Under the pieces are notes generated by a model. It was not told where the DNA came from, made no database searches, and saw only the letters and a list, made by a program, of their open reading frames with translations. Shown here one piece after another: positions 34,938 through 43,445 of a DNA stretch of 64,000 nucleotides. A program made the position numbers and the translations under genes. The DNA is taken from NCBI GenBank assembly GCA_003563465.1, contig PWVH01000128.1, positions 34,460-98,459 on the forward strand, given 5' to 3'. The DNA comes from Coriobacteriaceae bacterium. GTDB taxonomy: Bacteria; Actinomycetota; Coriobacteriia; Anaerosomatales; SLCP01. Each line of letters starts with the position of its first letter. Positions within the stretch are counted from its first letter, which is position 1.

Positions 34938-37900
34938 TCAGGAATCCTCCTCAGGAGCTCCTGCTCCACCGAGCGACGGTCCCATAGGTCCGCTCGGCAC
35001 ACCGCGTCTAAGCCTTACTGGCGCCCCCGAAGAGGAGCGCACGACGTACGGCCGGATATCCTCAGCTATTATCGCCGTTCCCTGCTCGGCATTATTCTGC
35101 AACCTCCCTTCTACGAGATAACAGCGATGTTTGACGATGGCCTCCCCTGCTCGGCGGAGGGAGTCCTCGAAGACCACGACATCCAAAAGACCGCTGGAAT
35201 CCTCGAGGGTCAGGAAGCACGTGCGTCTTCCCGAGCGAGTCCGGGGAGTTTGAGCGCGCTCGCGCACTCCGCATACGAGGACACGACTGCGATCGGGCAT
35301 GCCGGGTAGCTGTTCGGCGAAAGTGATACCGCGGTCAAGCAGGTCTTCTTCGGCGATATCGAGTGGGTGGCATGTGAGCGAAAGTCCTAGCAACTCGAGC
35401 TCGGCTGAGAGCCTGCGTGCGGGCGACCAGCCGCTTACATGCGAGAGGTCCTCGGCTGGACGCGTGGGAGCGGGAACTAGCGCTAGCACATCGTCATTGA
35501 TGCTCTCCTCGCGAGCGATAGCGGTCTTGATCCCCGGTAGGAGCGCCAGCAACTCGTCTCGCGTGGGAGGCCTTCCTCCTTCAGTGATTCCAAGACCATC
35601 GAGAGCTCCGATGCTTATCAGGCTCTCGGCAGGGGCTGGCTCCGCATTCGTACGGCGCAGGAAGTCTGCAAGATCGCGAAAGGGACGGATCTTGCGCTCC
35701 GCCTCGATAGTGTCGAGCAGACGGCTGGGCATCGCGTATACATCCCGCAAGCCCACAAGGATCGCCCGCCCATCTTCTCTTACTGTGTAGCGTATAGCGG
35801 AGGTATTGACGTGAGGAGACAGAAGATCGATGCCGTGCCGCCTTGCGTCGTTTGCGACGAGTCTAGGCGTGTAGAATCCCATAGGCTGGTTGTTCAGGAT
35901 GGCCGCAGCGAACTCAGCCGGGAAGTATGTGCGCAGCCAGGCGCTGGCGTAGGAGATCTTAGCAAAACAAGCCGCATGAGCTTTGTTGAAGCCGTAGGCC
36001 GCAAAGCCTTTCAGCTGCCGGAAGACCTCCTCGGCGACTTCTGGGTCTACTCCTCGTTCGATCGCCCGCTCCAAGAAGTAGGCACGTATTCGGCTCATGT
36101 CTGCGCGGCTTCGACCTCTGGTCATCGCTCGGCGCAGTGAGTCAGCTTCTGCGAGATCGAACCCAGCGACGGCCTGTGCTACTAGAAGTACCTGCTCTTG
36201 GTAGACGATAACCCCGTAGGAGTCTGAGAGTGACTCGGCCATCGCAGGATGAGGCACGCTCACATCCTCCAAACCATGACGCCGACGGATGAACGGAGCT
36301 ATCATCTCGGCTTCGAGTGGCCCGGGACGAAACAGAGATATCGCCGCGATGATGTCTTCGAAGCACCTCGCGCGAAGTCGCGTGTTGAGGTTGCGTTGAC
36401 CGCTCGACTCTAGCTGGAAGACCCCCACGGTATCAGCGCGAGCTATGGTGTCATACACCTGTTGATCGTCGGGTGTTAAGTCGAACGGCTCCGGCACGGC
36501 TTCTTTTCCTACTCGGCTGCGTGCAAGGTGGAGCGTCTCGGTTATCGCCGAGTGCATTCGCAGGCCTAGTATGTCCATCTTGACGAGTCCGAGAGCTTCG
36601 ATGTCATCCTTGTCATACTGCGAGACCACGACGCCCTTGGCTGCCCACTGCAGCGGCGTCCATGTGTCGACGGGCTCTCGTGTGATGATGAATCCTCCTA
36701 GGTGCGTACCTAGGTGCATGGGACAGGCATCGAGTCTCTCGGCAAGCTCCACCAAAGTCTCATGCCGTTCTTCCTTAAGCGGATGGCTCGCGCACTCGGG
36801 ATAGGTCTCGAGGACCTCACGGAGTCGGCTGGCTGACGCCCACGGCAGGTGTCTTGAGAGCGCGTTGACCTCACCGATCGGATACCCGAAAGCTCTTGCT
36901 ACGGTTCGAACGGCAGAGCGGGCGGTCATCGTGTTCACGGTAGCGACCATTGCTACGTGCCCGGAGCCGAACCTCTGGTAGATGAAGTCGACGACTTCAT
37001 CACGACGGGTGGAGTCGAAGTCGATGTCTATGTCGGGCATCTGCCGCCGAGCTGGATTCAAGAACCGTTCGAAGAGCAGTTCGTGCTCTATCGGATCGGC
37101 ATCACTCATGCCGAGTACATAGGAAACGATCGAATCCCCCGCACTTCCTCGGCCCGAACAGCGTATTCCTTTTCCTCTGGCGTAATCCACGATCTCTTTG
37201 ACCACGAGGAAGTAGTCGGAGAACCCCAATTCATCAATGATGCCGAGTTCGTGCTGCAAACGTGCGAACGCTGCTGGACTCACGGGACGATATCGCTTCT
37301 CGAGCCCGTGCCATGCAGCTTTAGAGAGGACCGAGTAGGGCGTCTCACCGGATGGGATATCCGCTGACGGGAAGTGAAAAGACCCGAGTCCGAGATCTAG
37401 ATCGCAACGCTCGGCAATTTCGAGAGTGGCATCGCACGCCTGCGGCAACGAGGCGAACATACGCCGCATCTCAGTTGCAGGCTTGAGCCACAGTTCGGCG
37501 TTGGGGCGTCGATAAGGACCGGGAAGGCCCATACCTGCCGAAGCGGCTGCAAGCAAATCGTGTATTCGATAGTCTTCGGGATTCACATAGTGGACGTTGT
37601 TGCTAGCGACCGTGGGCAACCCGCATGACTCGGCGAGCGAGGCGAGCGAGGCGATGTAGCGCGGGCTTTCGGGGGTCAACAGGTTCATGAGTTCGATGTA
37701 GAAACTCCCGGGCTTGAAACAATCGGCGAGTCGCATGAGGGCAGCTCGAGCACGCGCAAGAGAGCCAGCCAAGACTGCCGATCCCACCTCGCCGTTCGGG
37801 CAGCCACTCAAACCGACCAGACCCTCTGAGCACTCAGCGAGATCTTCTAGGCTCACCACGCTCGACGTCTCAGCAGAACGTATATGAGTCCGTGAGATGA

Positions 37901-38267
37901 GGCGGCACAGATTGCGATAGCCCGTCAGGTTCTCGGCGAGTAATGTGAGGTGGAATCCTATGCCGGCAGCTCGGCCGAAACCCACGCTTGCGGGCAGTGT
38001 TAGGGGCTCTCGCGCAGCCCGAGTGCCCTCTTTAGCGTCCAAACCGGCTGTCGCAAGCACTATCTCAGCACCGATCACAGGGTGGACGCCGGCTTTCAGT
38101 GCCGCTTTGTAGAAACGCAGCGCTCCATAAAGACCCTGGTGATCGGTGAGCGCTACAGCTTCCATACCGAGTTCGACGCAACGGGTGATGATCTCTTCGA
38201 TGTTCGCGGCGCCATCACCGAAGCTGAAAGTGGAGTGTGTGTGTAGATGCATGAAGGAGGCGTCCAT
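34938..38267 (-). CDS. dnaE2: Error-prone DNA polymerase III alpha subunit (DnaE2/ImuC type)
   Basis: C-family polymerase of 1109 residues. It has a PHP domain (HLHTHSTFSFGDG at 7-19, TDHQG at 41), a palm with D412 and D414 in MPDIDIDFD, KGFAAYGFNKAHA, and an OB segment (RTCFLTLEDSSGLLDVVVFED). The order and spacing (LISRTHIR, NNVHYV, GRGSAGDS) resemble DnaE2 more than replicative DnaE1, and it is shorter than most DnaE1. The SOS-box promoter upstream of the preceding DUF6504-like gene fits an inducible translesion polymerase. ImuA and ImuB homologues are not in the window; dinB lies convergent. An essential replicative role cannot be excluded without a phylogeny. Confidence 0.85.
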   Translation of the reverse strand: MDASFMHLHTHSTFSFGDGAANIEEIITRCVELGMEAVALTDHQGLYGALRFYKAALKAGVHPVIGAEIVLATAGLDAKEGTRAAREPLTLPASVGFGRAAGIGFHLTLLAENLTGYRNLCRLISRTHIRSAETSSVVSLEDLAECSEGLVGLSGCPNGEVGSAVLAGSLARARAALMRLADCFKPGSFYIELMNLLTPESPRYIASLASLAESCGLPTVASNNVHYVNPEDYRIHDLLAAASAGMGLPGPYRRPNAELWLKPATEMRRMFASLPQACDATLEIAERCDLDLGLGSFHFPSADIPSGETPYSVLSKAAWHGLEKRYRPVSPAAFARLQHELGIIDELGFSDYFLVVKEIVDYARGKGIRCSGRGSAGDSIVSYVLGMSDADPIEHELLFERFLNPARRQMPDIDIDFDSTRRDEVVDFIYQRFGSGHVAMVATVNTMTARSAVRTVARAFGYPIGEVNALSRHLPWASASRLREVLETYPECASHPLKEERHETLVELAERLDACPMHLGTHLGGFIITREPVDTWTPLQWAAKGVVVSQYDKDDIEALGLVKMDILGLRMHSAITETLHLARSRVGKEAVPEPFDLTPDDQQVYDTIARADTVGVFQLESSGQRNLNTRLRARCFEDIIAAISLFRPGPLEAEMIAPFIRRRHGLEDVSVPHPAMAESLSDSYGVIVYQEQVLLVAQAVAGFDLAEADSLRRAMTRGRSRADMSRIRAYFLERAIERGVDPEVAEEVFRQLKGFAAYGFNKAHAACFAKISYASAWLRTYFPAEFAAAILNNQPMGFYTPRLVANDARRHGIDLLSPHVNTSAIRYTVREDGRAILVGLRDVYAMPSRLLDTIEAERKIRPFRDLADFLRRTNAEPAPAESLISIGALDGLGITEGGRPPTRDELLALLPGIKTAIAREESINDDVLALVPAPTRPAEDLSHVSGWSPARRLSAELELLGLSLTCHPLDIAEEDLLDRGITFAEQLPGMPDRSRVLVCGVRERAQTPRTRSGRRTCFLTLEDSSGLLDVVVFEDSLRRAGEAIVKHRCYLVEGRLQNNAEQGTAIIAEDIRPYVVRSSSGAPVRLRRGVPSGPMGPSLGGAGAPEEDS

Positions 38268-38277
38268 CGGAGCTGTG

Positions 38278-38697
38278 CTAGTCCTGTATGCCGAGGAGAA
38301 GCCATCTCCCGTTCAGCCGATCGAACGCCAGGTCGTACGGGCCCCCTTCGCGCGTCAAAACGCGCCAGCAGCGACGGCTTATGTGCTGCACGGGATCCCA
38401 CCACGCGTACTCGACGGCCCAACTCTGGACTATCGAATCCACATGATATGTTCGCCTGCCTCTGACGAACGTCACCGGACGCCGTTCGTTCACTTCCCAA
38501 TTGACGAATATCGCTTCACGGACCCGACGGCCTACTCCCGCGTCACCTGGATAGTCGAGTTCGGAAGCTCGAAATATCCACGTCGTGCCCAGGAGATCGA
38601 GAACGACGAGGCGACGCTCCTCGACAGGCTCGAACAGATCGAGTGTCCGGGCGCCCAGAATGGGTCGATATCGTTTGATCGCGACATTGCGGCCCAC
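38278..38697 (-). CDS. DUF6504-like protein upstream of dnaE2
   Basis: A 139-residue protein with GTG start at 38697 after GAAGGG. It has aromatic and basic residues with several Trp (RASELDYPGD, VNERRP, WWDPVQHISRRCWRVL, YDLAFDRLNGRWLL). The pattern resembles the DUF6504 group that accompanies DnaE2/ImuB genes in actinobacteria; I recall this association, so it is moderately certain. It ends 10 bp before dnaE2 and shares its LexA-box promoter, so it is probably a damage-induced accessory factor. Confidence 0.6.
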   Translation of the reverse strand: MGRNVAIKRYRPILGARTLDLFEPVEERRLVVLDLLGTTWIFRASELDYPGDAGVGRRVREAIFVNWEVNERRPVTFVRGRRTYHVDSIVQSWAVEYAWWDPVQHISRRCWRVLTREGGPYDLAFDRLNGRWLLLGIQD

Positions 38698-38765
38698 GGA
38701 AGACCCTTCGCCGTAGAACGGATCCCGTCATAGGCATGGCCTCTTGAGAATGCAACGGGAAACAG

Positions 38766-38794
38766 AGTATATCGAACATATGTTCGATATACAA
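38766..38794 (-). promoter_or_regulatory. LexA-controlled promoter (SOS box in spacer)
   Basis: On the minus strand TTGTAT (38794-38789) and TATACT (38771-38766) are 17 bp apart. The spacer is occupied by CGAACATATGTTCG (38773-38786), a perfect match to the Gram-positive/actinobacterial LexA box, inside a 26-bp perfect palindrome at 38767-38792. It should repress the DUF6504-like gene and dnaE2 until DNA damage. Confidence 0.93.
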
Positions 38795-38836
38795 ACGGGG
38801 TCTTCTAGCTAGAAAACGTCATACCGCAAGGACAGC

Positions 38837-39499
38837 TCAGGATTCGTTCTGATCGCCTTTTTCGACCAAGACCCGTTCTGCGACGTCTCGAGCAATCGCG
38901 TATTTCGAGCCTTTGACCTCGATGAGCAAGGGGCCCTCGAACGGAGCCGATTCGCACACCTTGACCTCGGTACCAGGATACATACCGAGAGAGCCAAGGT
39001 AATTCAGGATTTCTTCGTTATCCTCGGCCACCTGGAGGATAGTCGACCGCATACCGCTGGCAAGTTGGGATAAGGAGACTCCTTCGATTGCCACTATCTC
39101 GCCTCTGGCCGTAGGAATGGGATGGCCGTGTGGGCATACCGATGGATTATCCAAGAAATCCTCGAGTGCTTCGATCACCCTGGGCGAGAGTGCATGCTCG
39201 AGACGACAGGCGTCCTCATGGGCGTCTTCCCACGGGATACCGAGGACATCCACGAGTAAGCGCTCGGCGACACGATGACGCCGGATTATGTCTACAGCAA
39301 GGGCACGGCCCTCTTCGGTAAGAATCACATCGCTGTCATCGCGAATTACGAATCCTCGAGACTCCAGACGTTTCAGAGTGGCGGTTACCGTAGGCCCTGC
39401 AACTCCGAGAGCGTGAGCTATGGGCGTCGGTTTGACGACCCCTTGTTCAGAGAGCTTGTAGATGATCTCCAGGTATTCCTCGAGCGTGGCTGAAGGCAC
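38837..39499 (-). CDS. DtxR/MntR-family metal-dependent regulator
   Basis: Metal-sensing repressor of 220 residues. It begins SATLEEYLEIIYKL with a winged helix (IAHALGVAGPTVTATLKRL), a dimerisation and metal domain with ACRLEHALSPRV and SVCPHGHPIP, which hold the His, Cys and Glu ligands, and a C-terminal SH3-like (FeoA) domain. The GTG start follows AGGAG. The metal (iron or manganese) cannot be decided. Target promoters are not evident nearby. Confidence 0.9.
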   Translation of the reverse strand: MPSATLEEYLEIIYKLSEQGVVKPTPIAHALGVAGPTVTATLKRLESRGFVIRDDSDVILTEEGRALAVDIIRRHRVAERLLVDVLGIPWEDAHEDACRLEHALSPRVIEALEDFLDNPSVCPHGHPIPTARGEIVAIEGVSLSQLASGMRSTILQVAEDNEEILNYLGSLGMYPGTEVKVCESAPFEGPLLIEVKGSKYAIARDVAERVLVEKGDQNES

Positions 39500-39680
39500 G
39501 TGAAATCTCCTAGAATCAAAGGTTTTGAACTTGTGAAGCCGTGTGGCCAGTCTACCTGTGGGGCGGCAAGTCAACAAGGCGAGTTGATTCTCCTGCCTCT
39601 TCGGAGTGTTCCTCGGCAGAATACCGTAGAACCGCTTCTGGTTGCCGTTCGGACTTCGAAAGCGACCGTTCGGCGCATAC

Positions 39681-39985
39681 TCGAGAATTTCTCGAAAAGG
39701 CTATTGACCCCCCTTCCGCCTACGTGTAATGTCACAGTTGTCCCGAGAAGTCGGACCTGGCGAGCACCGAAAGGCCGCGTACCAGTAGCCGCCGACGGGG
39801 AGCTGTGAGAGAAGGCGCGACGCGAGTTGGCCGGATCGATCGGAGCCCCAACGGAAGGAAATGGGAAGCGGTTGAGTATGGTAAGACGCGGGCGAGGTTT
39901 CTCGGGACACTTCTATGTCCCTGGGGATATCTTCTTTGGTTCCGCGAGAAACCCGTAGTACGGGAGACTGCTCCCGTCTCATGGA
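39681..39985 (+). other. Structured intergenic region with a promoter (candidate RNA)
   Basis: The gap between the DtxR gene and queD (39500-39978) has no gene. It does contain a palindrome TCGAGAATTTCTCGA (39681-39695), then TTGACC (39704-39709) and TAATGT (39727-39732) 17 bp apart on the plus strand, and downstream a GGTTTCTCG/CGAGAAACC stem (39896-39904 with 39945-39953) enclosing GGACA/TGTCC, then ACGGGAG/CTCCCGT (about 39960-39977). This suggests a transcribed, folded RNA of up to about 250 nt ending at a terminator-like hairpin. It fits no riboswitch class I can name. Confidence 0.45.
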
Positions 39986-40344
39986 TGATAGGTTATCCGC
40001 GCAACCGGTGATTCCCAGACCGCCACCTCGGTTACGCGCACCTCCGCACCGACCTTTTCGTCGAGCTTCTCGAATACGACACGCGCAAGGTTTTCTGCTG
40101 TCGGATTGAGAGAATCGAAGGGCGGAACCTCGTTTAGAAACGCGTGATCCAAAGGCTCGAGGACTGCTGCAAGATCGTCTTTGAGGCGCTTGAAGTCGTA
40201 GACGATTCCGATGTCATCGAGCTCTTCCCCGGAGACAGTGGCCTCGACGTCCCACGTGTGCCCATGGAGCTCACGGCACTCCCCGGGATACCCGTGCAGA
40301 GCATGGGCGGCGTCGAAATGACTTTTCACTCTCAGCTCATACAT
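39979..40344 (-). CDS. queD: 6-carboxytetrahydropterin synthase
   Basis: Queuosine/deazapurine pathway enzyme converting 7,8-dihydroneopterin triphosphate to 6-carboxytetrahydropterin. The 121-residue protein has FDAAHAL, CRELHGHTW and WESP; Cys, the three zinc His and catalytic residues are in place. It is the last gene of the rnhA-mnmA-isc array by position, ten bases after rnhA. Partners queC, queE and queF are not in the window, so a pterin-synthase-like role cannot be fully excluded. Confidence 0.9.
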   Translation of the reverse strand: MYELRVKSHFDAAHALHGYPGECRELHGHTWDVEATVSGEELDDIGIVYDFKRLKDDLAAVLEPLDHAFLNEVPPFDSLNPTAENLARVVFEKLDEKVGAEVRVTEVAVWESPVARITYHP

Positions 40345-40353
40345 GGCACTTCC

Positions 40354-40830
40354 TCAGAAGAGTGGGCGTTGCGTGAAGGAACGCTCGTTCGGCACCTCTC
40401 GATCCCCCACTGCCGAACGCGTGTCCATGGCCTCGTTCGCCAAGCGATCGGCGTCGGCGTTCTCCTCTCGTGGAATATGGACGAAACGCACTTCATCGAA
40501 ACGGTCGATGTGAGATTGCGCCTGGACGAAGAGAGGTCTCAATCCCTCGTTCTTCACTCGGTAGATTCCGGTCATCTGACGTACGATAAGCTCGCTGTCC
40601 ATGCGTATCTCGACTGCGCGACAGCCACGTGCCAGCGCCACCTGCAGTCCCCACACAAGCGCATCGTACTCGGCGAAGTTGTTGGTCGCCTCACCTAGAT
40701 ATCTCCCTGCAGAACAGATGACCGAGCCGTCAGAGCTGGATAGGACGAATGCAGCACCTGCGGGTCCGGGATTGCCTCGAGACCCGCCATCGGTGTTGAG
40801 AACACACCAGTCGAAGTCAGTCTGGGACAT
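40354..40830 (-). CDS. rnhA: Ribonuclease HI
   Basis: Degrades the RNA strand of RNA-DNA hybrids. The 158-residue protein has LNTDGGSRGNPGPAGAA, ATNNFAEYDALVWGL, RMDSELIV and ENADADRLANEA, supplying the Asp-Glu-Asp-Asp catalytic set. The basic handle loop of the E. coli enzyme is short. It overlaps the upstream zinc-ribbon gene by 14 bases. Confidence 0.93.
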   Translation of the reverse strand: MSQTDFDWCVLNTDGGSRGNPGPAGAAFVLSSSDGSVICSAGRYLGEATNNFAEYDALVWGLQVALARGCRAVEIRMDSELIVRQMTGIYRVKNEGLRPLFVQAQSHIDRFDEVRFVHIPREENADADRLANEAMDTRSAVGDREVPNERSFTQRPLF

Positions 40831-41545
40831 CGACGCCCCTCACCACGAGTAGGCGACGGCAGCTAGGACACACTGCGATATCCGGACCTTCACGCAGATC
40901 GCGCAGACGTTCAATCGGTAGTTCCACTCGGCAAGCGGTACACGCGGACTGGCGAAGCCTTGCAGCTCCGATACCGCCTTTTGCCTCGCGAATCCTCTCG
41001 TAGCGTTGGAGTAGTTCGTCATCGAGTTCTGCGACGATGGAAGTCCTTCGGGCTTTGCTCTCCTCGAGAGTGGTCTGGACCTGGCCGCCCTTTTCGCGAA
41101 AACGCTCGATCAACGAGACTTCGTCGTCAGTGAGCTTCTGAAGTGCAGCGTCTATCTTGTTCAGTTGAAGCCCGGCTTTTTCCATTCGCTCCATCACCCC
41201 GAGGGTATCGGTGTCCAGCTTGTCCTTTCTGCGTCGAAGCGCATCGATCTCACGTGAGAAATTGTGAACCTCCTTCGGATTGGTGACCTTACCCGAGTCT
41301 AGCGTGGCTTGTACGCTAGCGATTTTCTCGTCGATGGATGAGACCTCGTCGTTGTTCGCGGCTATCGTACGCTCAAGGCGGTTGACGAGGAGTTCGGCTC
41401 TAGTCTTGAGTTCGCCGACCTCGACGCTCTTGCGACGAGTTTCGAGGATGGTGCGCTTTTCCGGCAGCTCATCCAGTTGCTTCTCGGCCCGGTGTATCTC
41501 TAGATCGCATTCCTGTAATTCGAGCAGTGCGGAAGGTGCGTCCAT
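40817..41545 (-). CDS. Zinc-ribbon coiled-coil protein (DUF164/CdsZ-like)
   Basis: A protein of about 242 residues: a long antiparallel coiled coil (about 10-180), then a C4 zinc ribbon with CTAC near 205 and CPSC near 230. DUF164-type proteins of this build are widespread and conserved beside nif3, but their function is not settled. The start is set at the second ATG of an ATGATG pair (GGAG four bases upstream). It follows nif3 closely and overlaps rnhA. Confidence 0.78.
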   Translation of the reverse strand: MDAPSALLELQECDLEIHRAEKQLDELPEKRTILETRRKSVEVGELKTRAELLVNRLERTIAANNDEVSSIDEKIASVQATLDSGKVTNPKEVHNFSREIDALRRRKDKLDTDTLGVMERMEKAGLQLNKIDAALQKLTDDEVSLIERFREKGGQVQTTLEESKARRTSIVAELDDELLQRYERIREAKGGIGAARLRQSACTACRVELPIERLRDLREGPDIAVCPSCRRLLVVRGVDVPD

Positions 41546-41556
41546 CATTCTCCTTC

Positions 41557-42651
41557 TCAGGGAGTCCACCAGGCAGTCGTTGGGCTGTCGATTGCTACGC
41601 GATCGGGATCTAGCCCGGGTGTAGCAGACACAGCCTCGGCAAGCACAGGTACCAAAGGCCACTCGGAGACATCGTGACCAATCTCGATTATTGCAAGTCC
41701 TTCTGAGGTGGCGGCCAGTGCGTCATGATACCGCACCTCCCCTGCCAGAAGGACGTCGGCATCGGAGTGGATGGTGACGGATACGAGCGAGCCAGCCGAT
41801 CCCGTTGCAGTGGCGATGACGCTGACATGCGTGTCCGGCGAGCCCCACACTCTGGGAGTGATGCCGAAGGCCTTGGCCGCCTTGTCGGCCAAGGCGCCCA
41901 GATCGGTCGAGGCTTGCAGCGCCGAGATACGTCCCATACGGGCGGCCCCGCGTGCTAGTCGGTGATCCGAGATCGTTATGAGCGGTTCTTCGTAAGGATG
42001 GGCTGACCGCGCGGCAGCGACGACCTGATCCACCGCCTCGGGCGGGGCGACCATCTCTAGACGTACCTCAGAAGCGGTCGAAGGTTGGCCGGGAGAGCCG
42101 ATGGACGGAGCAGCGTCTGGGGCTGGGATGAAAGAACCTGTGCCGGACGCAGCGAAGGAGCAAGCACGGTACTCTCCGATACGGCCGGCTCCAGCAACAC
42201 TCATGGCGGCGGCGACTTCACGCTCGTTGTCCTGCGGGAGATAGACCGTCACGATGCAGAGCGCTAAGTGTGAGTCTTCAAGTGGTACTCCAGGCTCCAG
42301 TCCAAGCATGCGTGGCAGGACTTCACCCGCTGCAGGAGAACGGTCGAGATTCGTGTGGGCGGCGATGAGTGCGACGCCCCTTTCCACGGCGGCAAAGGCG
42401 ATCCCGGCAGAACGCGGAGTGATCCGTTGAGGAGGCCGGAGGAAGGCCGGGTGGTGGGTGACCAAAACGTTGGCTCCTGACTGAATCGTACGCGCTAGCG
42501 TCTGAGGCGTAAGGTCGAGGCTCACAAGGACCCCGTCGACGCCACTGTTCGGATCGCCGACAAGGAGCCCGACATTGTCCCATTCATCGGCCCAGTGAAA
42601 CGGGAAAGCATCATCGATGGCGTTGAGCATGTCTCTTACGCACACGTTCAT
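41557..42651 (-). CDS. Nif3-family dinuclear metal protein (DUF34)
   Basis: A 364-residue Nif3/DUF34 protein. It has WADEWDNVGLLVG, VTHHPAFLRPP and AAHTNLDRS, with His and Asp metal ligands, plus a middle insertion (about 115-235, with AHPYEEP), the long form seen in many bacteria. C-terminal metal residues lie in EIGHDVSEWP. The family includes GTP cyclohydrolase-like claims, but the function is unsettled. It overlaps the PHP gene by four bases (ATGA). Confidence 0.88.
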   Translation of the reverse strand: MNVCVRDMLNAIDDAFPFHWADEWDNVGLLVGDPNSGVDGVLVSLDLTPQTLARTIQSGANVLVTHHPAFLRPPQRITPRSAGIAFAAVERGVALIAAHTNLDRSPAAGEVLPRMLGLEPGVPLEDSHLALCIVTVYLPQDNEREVAAAMSVAGAGRIGEYRACSFAASGTGSFIPAPDAAPSIGSPGQPSTASEVRLEMVAPPEAVDQVVAAARSAHPYEEPLITISDHRLARGAARMGRISALQASTDLGALADKAAKAFGITPRVWGSPDTHVSVIATATGSAGSLVSVTIHSDADVLLAGEVRYHDALAATSEGLAIIEIGHDVSEWPLVPVLAEAVSATPGLDPDRVAIDSPTTAWWTP

Positions 42652-43445
42652 AGGGAGACCTTTCTCATTTCACGCTCTTCGAAATAGACTACTTGGCCAT
42701 AACCGGCAGCCACAAGCGATTCGATAGCGCGGTCGAGCCCGAAGCCAACCTCTGAGGGCTTGTGGGCATCCGATCCTGTAGTGGCAGGCACGCCCGAGCG
42801 AGCGAAGGCAGCTAGTAGTTCGTCGGATGGATAGAGTTCGGCACAGGGCTTGCGTAGCCCGGCTGAGGAAACTTCGATGGCGACACCGGTGTCTGCGATA
42901 GCGCCAGCGACATCGGCATACAGCTTGGTCATATCTCCAGGAGGACGGAAGCCGAACTTCTTGACCAGGTCTGGATGAGCCATCACGTCGAAGTGGCCAC
43001 TACTCGCTGCGCGTGTGAACGCCGAGAAGTAGGATTGCCATACATCGGTCACATCTCTACCGGACCACTCGTCGATCTTCTCGGGGTCGTCGAAGGTCCA
43101 TTCATCTAGGAAGTGGACCGCGCCCATGACGACATCGAATGGGTGCTTCGATATGGAGTCCGCAACCTGTGTGATGTGTTCGGGAATCCAATCGGCCTCG
43201 ATGCCAAGGAGCACCCGGGTCTTGGTGATGCTTCCGGCTACCGATCGGACTTCGGCGACATAGTCGGATAGCTCGCCGGGTCGCATCGAATAGACCCCAA
43301 GAGGATCGTAACCGTCCGGTAGAGGGTGATGCTCCGTTATTCCTAAGACATCCACCCCTGCGGCTATTGCCGCATAAGCGTATTCCAGTGCAGAGCCTTC
43401 AGCGTGACCGCAGCGGTAGGTATGAGTATGCATGTCGATCAGCAT
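42648..43445 (-). CDS. PHP-domain phosphatase (histidinol-phosphatase type)
   Basis: A 265-residue PHP-fold metal-dependent phosphoesterase. It starts MLIDMHTHTYRCGHAEGS with metal ligands in MHTHTYR, then GITEHHP, GIEADW, GAVHF, MAHPDL and TGSDAHKP, matching HisK-type histidinol-phosphatases. No other his biosynthesis genes except hisC (far away) are in the window, so another phosphate substrate is possible. It overlaps mnmA by seven bases and nif3 by four. Confidence 0.8.
   Translation of the reverse strand: MLIDMHTHTYRCGHAEGSALEYAYAAIAAGVDVLGITEHHPLPDGYDPLGVYSMRPGELSDYVAEVRSVAGSITKTRVLLGIEADWIPEHITQVADSISKHPFDVVMGAVHFLDEWTFDDPEKIDEWSGRDVTDVWQSYFSAFTRAASSGHFDVMAHPDLVKKFGFRPPGDMTKLYADVAGAIADTGVAIEVSSAGLRKPCAELYPSDELLAAFARSGVPATTGSDAHKPSEVGFGLDRAIESLVAAGYGQVVYFEEREMRKVSL

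Noticed and set aside
39681..39985. Cobalamin, SAM or c-di-AMP riboswitch in the gap before queD
   Set aside because: Key conserved strings of those classes are missing and no matching target gene follows on the plus strand.
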